A DNA stretch of 64,000 nt from Paenibacillus sp. N3.4 (GTDB lineage Bacteria > Bacillota > Bacilli > Paenibacillales > NBRC-103111), in contig NZ_VRTT01000003.1 of assembly GCF_008017805.1 (NCBI RefSeq), forward strand, positions 62,001-126,000, written 5' to 3'. The notes beneath the pieces were generated by a model, which worked only from the letters and a program-made list of their open reading frames with translations, did no database searches and was not told where the DNA came from. Shown piece by piece: positions 36,640 to 45,833 of the stretch. Numbering within the stretch: position 1 is the first letter of the stretch; each line of letters starts with the position of its first letter. A program made the position numbers and the translations under genes.

Positions 36640-37575
36640 CTACAGCCATTCTTTTTTACGGAATAAAACGTACATAGCAATACCCAAAGCCGCCATAAAT
36701 GCGAGCGCAATTTCATCGCCATGCTCGACATGCACGAACATCATGTTTTCGAAATTCATTCCGAACACACCCGTAATGAACGTTAGCGGCATGAATATGG
36801 TTGTAAGAGCAGTAAACACCCGCATAATCTCATTCGCTCGGTTAGCTACGCTGGACTGATAGGCTTCTCGTAAGTTGCCCATAAGATCGCGCAATGTATC
36901 GAACGTGTCCACGATTTTAACAGCATTTTCATAGATATCGCCAAAATATTTTTGCAGTTGATGGTCAATGAGCCTAAGCTCCTTTTTACCGAGTGTACCT
37001 ATAACATCGCGCTGGGGCACGAGCACCTTTTTGAGCCATAAAATTTCGGACCGAAGCCCAATGATTTCATTCAAATGGGACTTTTTGGTCGCCATCAAAA
37101 TATCTTCTTCCAACTTTTCGATCTTGGCCTCAATACGGTCTCCGACCGCCACGTAGTTATCGACGACAAGATCGACTAGATGATAGAGAAATCGATCCGC
37201 GCTGTTTACTTCTTCTTCCCACAAGAAAGGCTTAAGCGCGCGAAGCTCATTAATTTTTTGCCTCGTTACGGTAATAATGACATGTTTGCTAAGGAAAAGA
37301 TTAAGTGCCCGTAGAAAGATTTCCTCATCGTCAAATCGAATGCTGTTGATAACAATAAAATAATGCGAATCATAAATCTCAATTTTTGGTCGTTGTTCTT
37401 CTTCGCTTAAGCAATCCTCCACGGCCAAATCATGCAGATGGAACAAAGGTTGGAGAAGCTCTAAGTCTTCTATTCCTGCGTCTATCCAATAAAAGCCTCG
37501 TTCCGGAGGTGTTAATGCGACGGATACGTCATCGATTAACGTAAATATGCCATCTTGAACCCATCGTATTTTCAT
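36640..37575 (-). CDS. corA: CorA-family divalent metal (magnesium) transporter
   Basis: This 311-residue protein has a long cytoplasmic N-terminal funnel domain and two C-terminal membrane helices. The first helix is followed by the selectivity signature FGMNFENM. The last helix ends in a basic RKKEWL tail, as expected for the ring of positive charges at the pore. It assembles as a pentamer and imports Mg2+ (or Co2+/Ni2+). The gene has a promoter about 185 bases upstream and a long structured leader, so RNA-level control is possible. Confidence 0.9.
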   Translation of the reverse strand: MKIRWVQDGIFTLIDDVSVALTPPERGFYWIDAGIEDLELLQPLFHLHDLAVEDCLSEEEQRPKIEIYDSHYFIVINSIRFDDEEIFLRALNLFLSKHVIITVTRQKINELRALKPFLWEEEVNSADRFLYHLVDLVVDNYVAVGDRIEAKIEKLEEDILMATKKSHLNEIIGLRSEILWLKKVLVPQRDVIGTLGKKELRLIDHQLQKYFGDIYENAVKIVDTFDTLRDLMGNLREAYQSSVANRANEIMRVFTALTTIFMPLTFITGVFGMNFENMMFVHVEHGDEIALAFMAALGIAMYVLFRKKEWL

Positions 37576-37788
37576 CTGACTCCACCCCTTTGAAGGGAAT
37601 CAGTCTGTTCAATCCGTCTATATGAGCGAGGCCCCGGATAAAGGAAGAACCGACTGCATTCCTACACTATGTAATTGTTCGTTTTCGTCGTAGGTACTAC
37701 TCCTCGGGTCTCCGTCCAACCGTATGCCCCCCTTTTCCGTCCGTGTCGAATACTTGTCTAGTATAACCCTTCATTATACCTGTTTCAA
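37576..37788 (-). promoter_or_regulatory. corA: Promoter and unclassified leader of corA
   Basis: On the minus strand TTGAAA (37788-37783) and TATACT (37765-37760) are 17 bases apart, a good sigma-A promoter. The leader of about 175 bases is unusually G-rich near its 5' end, and CCTAC...GTAGG and GACT...AGTC pairs suggest folding. It does not show the conserved blocks of the M-box magnesium riboswitch that I can recall. Confidence 0.55.
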
Positions 37789-37878
37789 GACCCGTTTCAT
37801 GCCAAAATATTTGAGCGATTATCGGCTCGCTGGGTTCGGATACAAGATGAAAATGGACAGAAAAAAACCACTATGAAA
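37789..37878. other. Short gap between the corA promoter and the next minus-strand gene
   Basis: I see nothing convincing here. The A-run at 37860-37867 followed by CACTATG...CATAGCG forms a small hairpin that may end transcription of the 75-residue protein gene on the minus strand. Confidence 0.35.
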
Positions 37879-38106
37879 TTACATAGCGGCTTTCAATATC
37901 TCATGCTTTATCTCTTTATAGGTTGCAATCAATTCGGGATCACCTAGCTGAAACAATTCTTTTTCGTTTTCTGCACCGTAGATGCGACAAAGTAAGGCGG
38001 CAGCTTTTTCAGCTTGCTGCCTTGTGGGCTTGGTAGTCTCAATTAAAGTGAAATACCGATTTAATGAAATGAAGGCGGAAAATTTGTCCGAAGTTTGAGT
38101 CAGCAT
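37879..38106 (-). CDS. Small helical protein of unknown function
   Basis: This 75-residue soluble protein starts with MLTQTSDKFSAFISL and is mostly helical, with a Glu/Lys-rich C-terminal half. AAGAGG lies upstream of the ATG. No membrane segment or known motif is visible. It is probably a single-gene unit, as the nearest minus-strand genes are far away. Confidence 0.6.
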   Translation of the reverse strand: MLTQTSDKFSAFISLNRYFTLIETTKPTRQQAEKAAALLCRIYGAENEKELFQLGDPELIATYKEIKHEILKAAM

Positions 38107-38356
38107 AAAATGACCTCTTTTCCTTAGAGAAATGATATATGAATAAGTTTAATCATATTACTATCTTTTTAACCATATGACAGGCTGTTCAAACAATTAC
38201 TTTCAAGAATGGCTTTATCACTCCTAAACTTCGAATTTATATTTACAAATAGTAACATTTGTTGGAAAATGTAGGTATCTAGATAAATGAATTAAGAAGT
38301 TAGATAAATAGAGTAGCTTGCGTGGTTCCCAAAAAAAGGACTGTCGAGGGGTAAGA

Positions 38357-38704
38357 ATGAAAAAATGGATTTTGTTAATAGCGGCTGCTTTGATTATTCC
38401 TAGTGCATTCGCCGAAAAGGCCGAAGCGAGCGTTTCAAATTTTCAAGTGAAATATGACGAAGGGAAGAAGACGTTGTTTTTTTCTTGGGAAGGTGAGACC
38501 TCCAAGAGATTTAAATTGTTCGCGTATCCCATTAGTAAAGGATTTAGTACTTATGGGTATCATACGAAAAAAACAAGCGGGTCCATGGGATTCAATCCTC
38601 CGCAATTGGGCGATTATGAAGCCTTCGTTCAAGACGATGAGGGAAAGCAGTCATCTATTATATCGTATAGCGTCAATAAAGACGGAACAGTAGTTATTAA
38701 ATAA
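38357..38704 (+). CDS. Small secreted protein of unknown function
   Basis: This 115-residue protein starts at ATG 38357 (GAGGGG upstream), with a clear signal peptide MKKWILLIAAALIIP and cleavage near AEA-SVS. The mature part (about 90 residues) is beta-rich with alternating hydrophobic residues (FQVKYDEGKKTLFFSWEG, then DYEAFVQDDEG), like a single FN3/Ig-type domain. There is no Cys, anchor or catalytic motif. The longer in-frame start at 38318 lacks a ribosome binding site. Confidence 0.65.
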   Translation: MKKWILLIAAALIIPSAFAEKAEASVSNFQVKYDEGKKTLFFSWEGETSKRFKLFAYPISKGFSTYGYHTKKTSGSMGFNPPQLGDYEAFVQDDEGKQSSIISYSVNKDGTVVIK

Positions 38705-38828
38705 CTTTTCAAGCTCAGAGAGGCAGAGAAGACGCAAAATACTGCCTATACAGTGAAAGATGCAACAATTGAAGTATCTGAATGAATAAAAAAAGAGAAG
38801 GATGAAATCCCCTTCTCTATACAGATAG

Positions 38829-39062
38829 CTATTCATTTGGTTGATCAATGCGGTGGTGATGACCACCTCCATGCCAATGGTGGCCACCATGTCCTCCGTG
38901 CCATCCTCCATGCCAATGACCACCATGCCAGCCATGGTGATAGTAAGGGTAGTAGGGGGTTGGAACTGGAATAGGGTAGGGAGTTGCTACAGAATAGCCA
39001 GTTACCACGGAATATGGAGTTGCAACGGGATATTGCGGGTAAGTGTAATTGGTAAAAGCCAT
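38829..39062 (-). CDS. Small Tyr/Pro- and His/Gly/Trp-rich protein
   Basis: The 77 residues divide into a Pro/Tyr/Val/Thr-rich N-terminal half with repeated VATPY and PTPYYPYYHH, and a C-terminal half made of HGGWHGGH-type repeats with about 16 His residues. The ATG has TTGGAGGAG upstream, which supports real expression despite the low complexity. Such composition suggests metal binding (Ni, Zn or Cu) or a spore-coat/exosporium component. No signal peptide is seen. It is not a member of a family I can name. Confidence 0.65.
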   Translation of the reverse strand: MAFTNYTYPQYPVATPYSVVTGYSVATPYPIPVPTPYYPYYHHGWHGGHWHGGWHGGHGGHHWHGGGHHHRIDQPNE

Positions 39063-39329
39063 CTAATAATCTCCTCCAAGTTCAATGTGGATACAACAAT
39101 TTATGTGCCATTGAAACAAATGGATGCTTGCCCATTCCGAAATGGGCAGGGAAAGAGCATTATAACAAAACATTAAAGGCTTGGTACCATTTGCACGAAC
39201 TCCGCATGTACGAAATTGATCGATCTGAATGACAGAAAAAACGGCAGACCAAACAAGGACGATTCTAAAATAGATGACAATCACATATATTGCTTGAGAT
39301 GAAAGTATCGACTGATGTAAAAGAAAAGA

Positions 39330-39455
39330 TTAGCGCAGTAAACGCCTTGGTTTCCGGAACAACTTGACCCACGTTCTCCCGTTTTCATCTTTATAGAAAC
39401 GTATTCCAATTAATTTAAGCGGAGTCCAGAGCTCTTTGAATTCATAATAAGGCAT
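39330..39455 (-). CDS. 41-residue basic protein
   Basis: ATG 39455-39453 follows AGGAGTG at a distance of eleven bases. The product begins MPYYEFKELWTPLKLIG and ends in a strongly basic tail (RKPRRLLR). Hydrophobic and aromatic residues alternate with basic ones, which suggests a folded or membrane-associated small protein rather than chance. It is too short for standard ORF detection and I know no homologue. Confidence 0.5.
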   Translation of the reverse strand: MPYYEFKELWTPLKLIGIRFYKDENGRTWVKLFRKPRRLLR

Positions 39456-39615
39456 ATTTAATTACACTCCTGTTCTTGCCACAAAGAAATTTAATTAAAA
39501 TTTTAGCACAGCAGTTTGAAGTAAATAAATCCCCTATTCGGGGGAGAGGGGGCTTGGGTGGGGGAGTGAATCCCTGTGTTGAGACTAATTAGCTCTCGAT
39601 GAAGGACTCAATTGC

Positions 39616-39643
39616 TTGACAACACCGGATTATATAGTATTAT
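39616..39643 (+). promoter_or_regulatory. Promoter of the met operon
   Basis: A consensus TTGACA (39616-39621) and TATTAT (39638-39643) with 16-base spacing lie directly in front of the SAM riboswitch. Confidence 0.7.
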
Positions 39644-39665
39644 TAATAACAACTGAATAAGTTAC

Positions 39666-39857
39666 GATCTTATCAAGAGTAGGTGGAGGGACTAGCCCTA
39701 TGACACCCGGCAACCGACAAACCTTTGCAAGCAAAGGGATGCACGGTGCTAATTCTTGCGGAAACGCTATGTATAGCGAATCTGGGAGATAAGAGAAGGA
39801 CATTGACTTTGTATTTTACTATGGCCTTTCTCTGATCCCAGAGAAGGTCATTTTTGC
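39666..39857 (+). ncRNA. SAM-I riboswitch (S-box) with terminator
   Basis: The conserved elements appear in order: ATCTTATCAAGAGTAGG, GGAGGGACTAGCCC, ATGACACCCGGCAACC, the AAGGGATGCACGGTGCTAATTC block and the closing GAGATAAGAG. The expression platform is ATGGCCTTTCTCT (39821-39833) paired with AGAGAAGGTCAT, then TTTTT. Binding of S-adenosylmethionine should terminate transcription of metA, metI and metC. Confidence 0.96.
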
Positions 39858-39896
39858 GTTATTGCCCATAAAAATTGAGAAAAAGGAGTGAACAGG

Positions 39897-40841
39897 ATGC
39901 CGATCAAGATTCCTGACAACCTGCCAGCCAAAGAAATTTTAAACCAAGAGAACATTTTCACTATGGATGAATCTGTCGCGTATCATCAAGACATACGTCC
40001 GCTTCGTATTGCATTGCTGAATTTAATGCCAACGAAGGAAACAACTGAGACTCAGCTGCTTCGGTTGATTGGGAATACGCCACTGCAGGTGGAATTCGTG
40101 CTTCTGCATCCCAAAACTCATACTTCCAAGAATACGTCCGCTGAGCATTTGGAAATGTTCTATAAAACATTTGATGATATTAAAGACGAGAAGCTGGATG
40201 GAATGATTATTACAGGAGCTCCTGTCGAACAGATGGAGTTTGAAGATGTGAATTACTGGGAAGAGCTAACGCAGATCCTTGACTGGAGCAAAGAAAATGT
40301 GACCTCGACCTTGCATATATGCTGGGCTGCTCAGGCCGGTTTGTACCATCATTTTGGTGTACCCAAATATCCGCTTGATAACAAGATGTTCGGTGTATTT
40401 CCACATACGGTTGAGGTGCAGAATACGAAACTGCTGCGCGGCTTTGACGAAGTATTCTATGTGCCGCAGTCGCGTCACACTGAGGTTCGCCGTGAAGACA
40501 TTCAGCAATGTCCGGAATTGGAGATTTTATCAGACTCTGAGGAGTCCGGCGTATATATTGCCGCAACGCGTGATGGGAAACATATTTTCGTAACAGGACA
40601 TTCGGAATACGATGCTTGTTCTTTGAAATGGGAATACGATCGGGATGTGAATAAAGGGCTTCCCATCGATATTCCACGAAATTATTATCCGAATAACAAT
40701 CCCAGTAAACAGCCTTACAACACATGGAGAGCTCATGCGAATCTACTCTTCTCCAATTGGCTGAATTATTATGTGTATCAAGCAACGCCATTTGATTTGA
40801 ACGCCAGCATTAATGAAAGTCTTGCAAGCGCACAATTGTAA
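39897..40841 (+). CDS. metA: Homoserine O-acetyltransferase (MetA family)
   Basis: This protein has 314 residues from ATG 39897, preceded by AAGGAG. With this start the acyl-donor-selecting residue falls exactly at Glu111 (GAPVE), the feature that marks acetyl-CoA-using MetA enzymes such as the Bacillus cereus one, whereas succinyl-CoA users have Gly. The catalytic Cys142 is in [11 protein letters not shown]; His and Glu of the triad are in HSEYDA and its neighbourhood. It activates homoserine for methionine synthesis. The earlier GTG at 39888 overlaps the ribosome binding site. It is the first gene behind the S-box. Confidence 0.94.
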   Translation: MPIKIPDNLPAKEILNQENIFTMDESVAYHQDIRPLRIALLNLMPTKETTETQLLRLIGNTPLQVEFVLLHPKTHTSKNTSAEHLEMFYKTFDDIKDEKLDGMIITGAPVEQMEFEDVNYWEELTQILDWSKENVTSTLHICWAAQAGLYHHFGVPKYPLDNKMFGVFPHTVEVQNTKLLRGFDEVFYVPQSRHTEVRREDIQQCPELEILSDSEESGVYIAATRDGKHIFVTGHSEYDACSLKWEYDRDVNKGLPIDIPRNYYPNNNPSKQPYNTWRAHANLLFSNWLNYYVYQATPFDLNASINESLASAQL

Positions 40842-40873
40842 TTGAAACTTAACCCTTTGAGGAGGAACTTCCT

Positions 40874-42043
40874 TTGTTGAAAATCGAAAGTCGTCTCGCC
40901 CAGATTGGCTCTATTCAAGAACCGGTGACAGGTGCCGTCAGTTTCCCTGTTTATCAAGCTACTGCGTTTCGTCATCCGAAGCTTGGTCAAAGCACAGGAT
41001 TTGACTATGCACGTTCGAAAAGCCCAACGCGCAAAGTGCTCGAAGATGCGATCGCCCAGCTTGAATCTGGCGATGCAGGGTTTGCCTGCTCATCAGGTAT
41101 GGCTGCCCTGCAAACCATCTTTGCTTATTTCAGCCAAGGAGACCATCTGATTGTATCTTTGGATCTATATGGCGGCACTTACCGTCTGCTTGAGAAAATT
41201 ATGTCTCGATTCGGTGTAACAGCCTCCTATGTAGATACAAATGATTTAGACGGTTTGGAGGCTGCCTATCAGTCAAACACCAAAGGTATCGTTATTGAAA
41301 CACCGACGAATCCGTTAATGATGATTACTGACCTCGAATCAGTCTGTTCGTGGGCTCGTAAGAAGGGGATTGTATCGATCGTTGACAATACGTTGTTAAC
41401 GCCTTACCTTCAGCGTCCGATTGAATTAGGCGCCGATATCGTCATCCATAGCGCTACGAAGTATCTTGGCGGTCATAATGACGTACTGGCGGGTCTTATC
41501 GTGACTAAAGGCAAAGAACTTTCCGAGCAAATGGCTTTTCTGCATAACTCCCTTGGAGCCGTACTTGGACCACAAGACAGCTGGCTGCTGATGAGAGGGA
41601 TGAAGACGCTAGCTCTGCGGATGGAGCGACATGAGCTTAATGCAACAGCGATTGCTAAGTTTTTACTGGAGCATCCGCTTATTGATGAGGTATACTATCC
41701 AGCATTGGAAACCCACCCTGGTTTTGCTATACAGAACAAGCAATCTAGCGGTAACACGGGTATCTTTTCCTTTAAGGTAACAGACGCGAGATTGATTGAG
41801 CCCATTCTTCGCCACATTGAACTCATTGCTTTTGCAGAAAGCTTAGGTGGCGTCGAATCGTTAATGACTTATCCGGCTGTACAAACACATGCTGATATTC
41901 CGCTTGAGATTCGTCAACAAATTGGTGTTGATGACCGTCTTCTGCGCTTCTCGGTTGGCATCGAGCACATTGATGATCTCATTGCGGATCTGTCGAACGC
42001 ACTTAGCAAGGCACAAGCTGAACTGGAAGGAGATTCTCACTAA
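40874..42043 (+). CDS. metI: Cystathionine gamma-synthase / O-acetylhomoserine sulfhydrylase (MetI type)
   Basis: This 389-residue PLP enzyme belongs to the Cys/Met metabolism family. The PLP lysine lies in VIHSATKYLGGHNDVLAG, and the phosphate-contacting YGGTYRLL and FACSSGMAAL motifs are present. It joins O-acetylhomoserine with cysteine (or sulfide). Start is at a TTG pair (40874/40877) behind GAGGAGG. It is 32 bases after metA, and its stop codon overlaps the metC start (TAATG), so the three genes form one operon under the SAM riboswitch, like metI-metC of Bacillus subtilis. Confidence 0.9.
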   Translation: MLKIESRLAQIGSIQEPVTGAVSFPVYQATAFRHPKLGQSTGFDYARSKSPTRKVLEDAIAQLESGDAGFACSSGMAALQTIFAYFSQGDHLIVSLDLYGGTYRLLEKIMSRFGVTASYVDTNDLDGLEAAYQSNTKGIVIETPTNPLMMITDLESVCSWARKKGIVSIVDNTLLTPYLQRPIELGADIVIHSATKYLGGHNDVLAGLIVTKGKELSEQMAFLHNSLGAVLGPQDSWLLMRGMKTLALRMERHELNATAIAKFLLEHPLIDEVYYPALETHPGFAIQNKQSSGNTGIFSFKVTDARLIEPILRHIELIAFAESLGGVESLMTYPAVQTHADIPLEIRQQIGVDDRLLRFSVGIEHIDDLIADLSNALSKAQAELEGDSH

Positions 42044-43215
42044 TGAGTAAGTCTAAGGATGACAATCGTAAGCCACATGGTAAATTTGCTACTAAATTGA
42101 TTCATTTCGGTGCAGAAATTGATGAAGTAACGGGGGCATCCAGTGTCCCCTTGTATCAAGCATCTACCTTCCATCAAGCAGATTTGGAAGTTTCTCCGGA
42201 GTATGATTATACGCGTTCAGGCAATCCTACTCGCCAAGCTTTGGAAGACTATATTGCTATGCTTGAAGGAGGCACCCGCGGCTTCGCTTTCGCATCCGGT
42301 ATGGCCGCGATCTCTTCAGCTATGATGCTGTTGTCTAATGGCGATCACGTCATCTGTACGGAAGATGTTTACGGTGGTACATATCGCCTACTTACGACCA
42401 TTATGAATCGGATGGGCATTGAGTCAACTTTCGTGGACATGACCGATATCGAGGAAGTGCGTGCCGCGCTGCGTTCAAATACGAAAGCTGTCTTCATTGA
42501 GACACCGTCGAATCCGACGCTCAAAATTACGGATATCGGTGAAGTCGCGGCTTTTGCCAAAGAGCACGAACTGCTTACTATGCTCGATAACACTTTTATG
42601 ACACCTTATCATCAACGTCCTATTGAGCTTGGTATTGATATTGTGCTGCATAGTGCGACGAAGTTCCTTGGCGGACACAGCGATGTTCTCGCTGGTTTGG
42701 CTGTCGTGGCGAATGATAGCTTGGGACGCAGAATGAAACAAATTCAGAATGGCATGGGGAATGTGTTGGGCATACAAGATTCGTGGCTGCTCATTCGAGG
42801 CATGAAAACCTTGCAAGCTCGCATGGAAGCGTCTGAAAAAAGCGCTCGTCGACTCGCGCAGTGGCTTTCTGAACAGCCTGATATTGACTATGTATTTTAT
42901 CCTGGACTACCAAACCATCCTCGCAGAGCAGTTCATGAGAAACAATCCTTAGGATATGGAGCGGTCGTTTCTTTCGATGTTGGTTCTGGCGAGAAAGCGA
43001 AGAGGCTGCTCAGCAAAGTTCGTATTCCACTTGTGGCAGTGAGTTTGGGCGCAGTAGAAAGCATTCTTTCCTATCCAGCGATGATGTCACATGCGGCTAT
43101 GCCGAAGGAAGTTCGCTTGCAGCGTGGAATCACAGATGGACTTGTCCGTTATTCGGTTGGTCTTGAGGATATTGAAGATATTATTGAAGACTTGGAACAA
43201 GCGCTTCGGGGTTAG
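42043..43215 (+). CDS. metC: Cystathionine beta-lyase (MetC type)
   Basis: This 390-residue paralogue of the preceding enzyme has the PLP lysine in VLHSATKFLGGHSDVLAG and the YGGTYRLL and FASGMAAISSAMM motifs. It cleaves cystathionine to homocysteine, ammonia and pyruvate. The ATG overlaps the metI stop by one base, which indicates coupled translation. Assignment of beta-lyase versus gamma-synthase between the two genes follows the gene order in Bacillus subtilis; sequence alone does not separate them safely. Confidence 0.85.
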   Translation: MSKSKDDNRKPHGKFATKLIHFGAEIDEVTGASSVPLYQASTFHQADLEVSPEYDYTRSGNPTRQALEDYIAMLEGGTRGFAFASGMAAISSAMMLLSNGDHVICTEDVYGGTYRLLTTIMNRMGIESTFVDMTDIEEVRAALRSNTKAVFIETPSNPTLKITDIGEVAAFAKEHELLTMLDNTFMTPYHQRPIELGIDIVLHSATKFLGGHSDVLAGLAVVANDSLGRRMKQIQNGMGNVLGIQDSWLLIRGMKTLQARMEASEKSARRLAQWLSEQPDIDYVFYPGLPNHPRRAVHEKQSLGYGAVVSFDVGSGEKAKRLLSKVRIPLVAVSLGAVESILSYPAMMSHAAMPKEVRLQRGITDGLVRYSVGLEDIEDIIEDLEQALRG

Positions 43216-43269
43216 TTAATGGGAATGGATTCAGAAAATGTTCATAACTGTTCGGGAATATCACCTCTT

Positions 43270-43294
43270 AAAAGCAGCATCGTGCTGCTTTTTT
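43270..43294 (+). terminator. Terminator of the met operon
   Basis: AAAAGCAGCA-tcg-TGCTGCTTTTTT is a near-ideal hairpin with a T-run. Confidence 0.93.
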
Positions 43295-43355
43295 GGCATG
43301 AATATGATACGATGAATGGATACAAGCTTTCATCAAAGTGAAGGAGTGAGTAGTC

Positions 43356-44492
43356 GTGAAACCAATTGACCGTATCTTACATAAAGCGCAATTAGGCGGA
43401 CGGATTGATATAGAGGAATGCATCACGCTGTTCGAATCCGATCAAATAGAAAAAATTGGTGATACCGCCAATCAAATTATGAAGAAATGGCATCCAGATC
43501 CAATTACGACCTTCGTCATTGGAAGAAACATCAATTACACGAATATTTGTGATGTGTATTGCCGTTTTTGCGCCTTTTATCGTCCTCCCGGATCAGCTGA
43601 AGGGTATGTGCTGCCGGATGAGACTATTTTCCAAAAAATTCAAGAGACGTTGGATGTGGATGGTACTGAAATTTTGATGCAAGGCGGTACGAATCCGAAC
43701 TTGCCATTTAGCTACTATACGAATATCCTGCGTGAGATTAAGAAGCGTTTTGACATTACGATGCATTCGTTCTCACCAGCCGAAATTATGAAAATGAAAG
43801 ATGTTTCTGATGGTCTTTCCCTTGAGGAAGTCGTGCGACAACTCCACGAAGCGGGACTTGATTCCTTGCCTGGCGGCGGGGCTGAGATCCTGGATGACCG
43901 CACAAGACGCAAAATCAGCAAACTGAAGGGCTCATGGCGTGATTGGATGGACGTTATGCAAACAGCGCATAAACTGGGTATGCATACGACGGGCACGATG
44001 GTTATTGGTTTCGGGGAGTCGATGGAAGAAAGAGCACTCCATATGCTGCGTATTCGTGATGCTCAGGACGATGTTAAGCTGCAAAAGCTGAATACTCCAG
44101 GGTTCCTTGCTTTTATCCCATGGACGTTCCAACCGGACAACACCAATATGAAGGCGGAAAAAGTAACGCCTGAGGAGTACTTGAAGACGCTGGCCATCAG
44201 CCGAATTATGCTGGACAACGTACCTAACTTTCAATCATCGTGGGTTACCATGGGGCCAGAGGTTGGTAAACAGACTCTTAGCTACGGCTGCAACGATTTC
44301 GGCAGCACGATGATCGAGGAGAACGTCGTCTCCGCGGCGGGCACAACGCACAAAGTCAACGTGTCCTCCACGCTCGATATCATCCGTCAGGCAGGTAAAA
44401 TTCCTGCGCAGCGGAATACGAAGTACCAGACTTTGCGTGTGTTTGATGACGTTAACGTGAAGATTGATAGAGATTTTGTGATGCAGAACTAA
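43356..44492 (+). CDS. mqnC: Cyclic dehypoxanthinyl futalosine synthase (MqnC)
   Basis: This 378-residue radical SAM enzyme has the iron-sulfur cysteines at C65, C69 and C72 (ICDVYCRFCAF). MqnC features follow: GGTNPNLPFSYY, SFSPAEIMKM, LPGGGAEILDD and FGSTMIEENVV. It forms cyclic dehypoxanthine futalosine in the alternative menaquinone pathway, which implies that this organism makes menaquinone through futalosine rather than through the classical Men route. The other mqn genes are not in the window. A GGAGTG site precedes the GTG at 43356. Confidence 0.93.
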   Translation: MKPIDRILHKAQLGGRIDIEECITLFESDQIEKIGDTANQIMKKWHPDPITTFVIGRNINYTNICDVYCRFCAFYRPPGSAEGYVLPDETIFQKIQETLDVDGTEILMQGGTNPNLPFSYYTNILREIKKRFDITMHSFSPAEIMKMKDVSDGLSLEEVVRQLHEAGLDSLPGGGAEILDDRTRRKISKLKGSWRDWMDVMQTAHKLGMHTTGTMVIGFGESMEERALHMLRIRDAQDDVKLQKLNTPGFLAFIPWTFQPDNTNMKAEKVTPEEYLKTLAISRIMLDNVPNFQSSWVTMGPEVGKQTLSYGCNDFGSTMIEENVVSAAGTTHKVNVSSTLDIIRQAGKIPAQRNTKYQTLRVFDDVNVKIDRDFVMQN

Positions 44493-44568
44493 AACTTCAT
44501 AGCTTGTTTTACGTGTATGAACGTCACCGTATAGTGTGTTCACCACGTAAATTGCGTGTAATGACTAC

Positions 44569-44622
44569 AACGCTTATCTAATATTAAATCCACGGGAGGA
44601 TTAGTATGGATAAGCGTTTTTT
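44569..44622 (+). terminator. Terminator after mqnC with a buried Shine-Dalgarno
   Basis: AACGCTTATC (44569-44578) pairs with GATAAGCGTT (44609-44618), with an inner CTAAT/ATTAG pair, followed by TTTT. The loop contains GGGAGG, and an ATG at 44606 opens a 13-codon frame. Confidence 0.7.
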
Positions 44623-44684
44623 GTCATCTGGAAGAGATATAAGGTAAGTTATGATTTTGTAATGAAAGGAAGGAGAAATTGATC

Positions 44685-45833
44685 TTGGATATAAAGCACA
44701 TACTTATATGGATTATTATAGCGTCTCTAGGCGTATCAGGTATCCTTTATGATGTAAGTAGCAAGAAGGCATTCGTGACAAGCAACCAACTACTCACATT
44801 CGCTAATGTTAAAGCGGCTTTTGAACAAGAGGGTCTGCACCTTGAAAACTGGCAAGGCAAGGCTTACTTTAAACTGAATGGTGTATATCCTAGAATGTTT
44901 AAAGCAGACGATGGCGAGTTTGTCGTTTATGTTTTCAATTCTGAAGATAATCGCCAAAAAGGTTGGGATGATTTCCATAAACAAACGGAAACGATGATGT
45001 TGGAGTATTCACATATTTATGAAGTTAGGAATGTGCTAATATTTGAGTTAAGGAAGCCAAACAATGGTTACAACGTGCAAAAAGTGATTGATAGGTTATA
45101 TGGAGGAACTGATTTCCTAAGAAATATGAAAATAGAGGGTATTGCATCTGCTAATCTAATACCTTCCCATGCAGGATGCTGTGCATTTTCTTTATTATTA
45201 AGAAAAGAGGATTCTAAAGAAAATGAGGTAATAACCAAAATTTTAGGTTGGTTACATTCAGCTACAATCATTGGAGAAGCAAAGAATGGGTTTGTCTCAT
45301 TAGGAAGCAATCCAACAACATTAGGGATAATGCTACAAAATGGTACAAGTATCACTCTTGAAGATGCTTTTGATAGTGTTTTATCGAAATTAGATAATGG
45401 CAGTACTCTTGTCCAATCCATGACCGTAGAAAATCAAATTACGCTTGTCCAAAGTGGTACTAAAGCAATGCGCCTTAAATCGCCTGAACTAAAAGAGTGG
45501 ATTGAAAAAGGTTGGAGTCAAGAAGATGTGTTCAGGTTTACGCAGACGGACGCATTAGCTAAAGTGCTTACAAAGCAGGCTAAATTTCCTGCAAGTCCTG
45601 ATCAAGTAAAAACGATATATGAAGATGTTGGTGGTAAGCAGGGAAGCAAGATAGAAGTTCTACTTACAACGAAGGTTGAGGAACTAGGTGGCAGGGAATT
45701 TATAGTAACGTTGACGAAGAATTATCAATTGACTGTTGGAGGTAAAAGCGTGGTGACGTATTGGAAGTACCATGTGAATCCAAGTGAAGTTGTTCTTATT
45801 GATAGTAAGGACGAAATGCCAATGATTAAGTGA
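44685..45833 (+). CDS. Membrane-anchored or secreted protein of unknown function
   Basis: This protein has about 382 residues from TTG 44685, ten bases after GGAAGGAG; TTG 44679 is an alternative. A single N-terminal hydrophobic helix (ILIWIIIASLGVSGILY) would anchor or export it. The rest is soluble, mixed alpha/beta, with no recognised catalytic motif; Cys-Cys occurs once (HAGCCAF). The region is more AT-rich than its neighbours, which may mean later acquisition. It is a lone gene between two terminators. Confidence 0.65.
   Translation: MDIKHILIWIIIASLGVSGILYDVSSKKAFVTSNQLLTFANVKAAFEQEGLHLENWQGKAYFKLNGVYPRMFKADDGEFVVYVFNSEDNRQKGWDDFHKQTETMMLEYSHIYEVRNVLIFELRKPNNGYNVQKVIDRLYGGTDFLRNMKIEGIASANLIPSHAGCCAFSLLLRKEDSKENEVITKILGWLHSATIIGEAKNGFVSLGSNPTTLGIMLQNGTSITLEDAFDSVLSKLDNGSTLVQSMTVENQITLVQSGTKAMRLKSPELKEWIEKGWSQEDVFRFTQTDALAKVLTKQAKFPASPDQVKTIYEDVGGKQGSKIEVLLTTKVEELGGREFIVTLTKNYQLTVGGKSVVTYWKYHVNPSEVVLIDSKDEMPMIK

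Noticed and set aside
40210-40791. 193-residue antisense frame in metA
   Set aside because: Fully covered by the metA coding region, with no start signal or recognisable motif.
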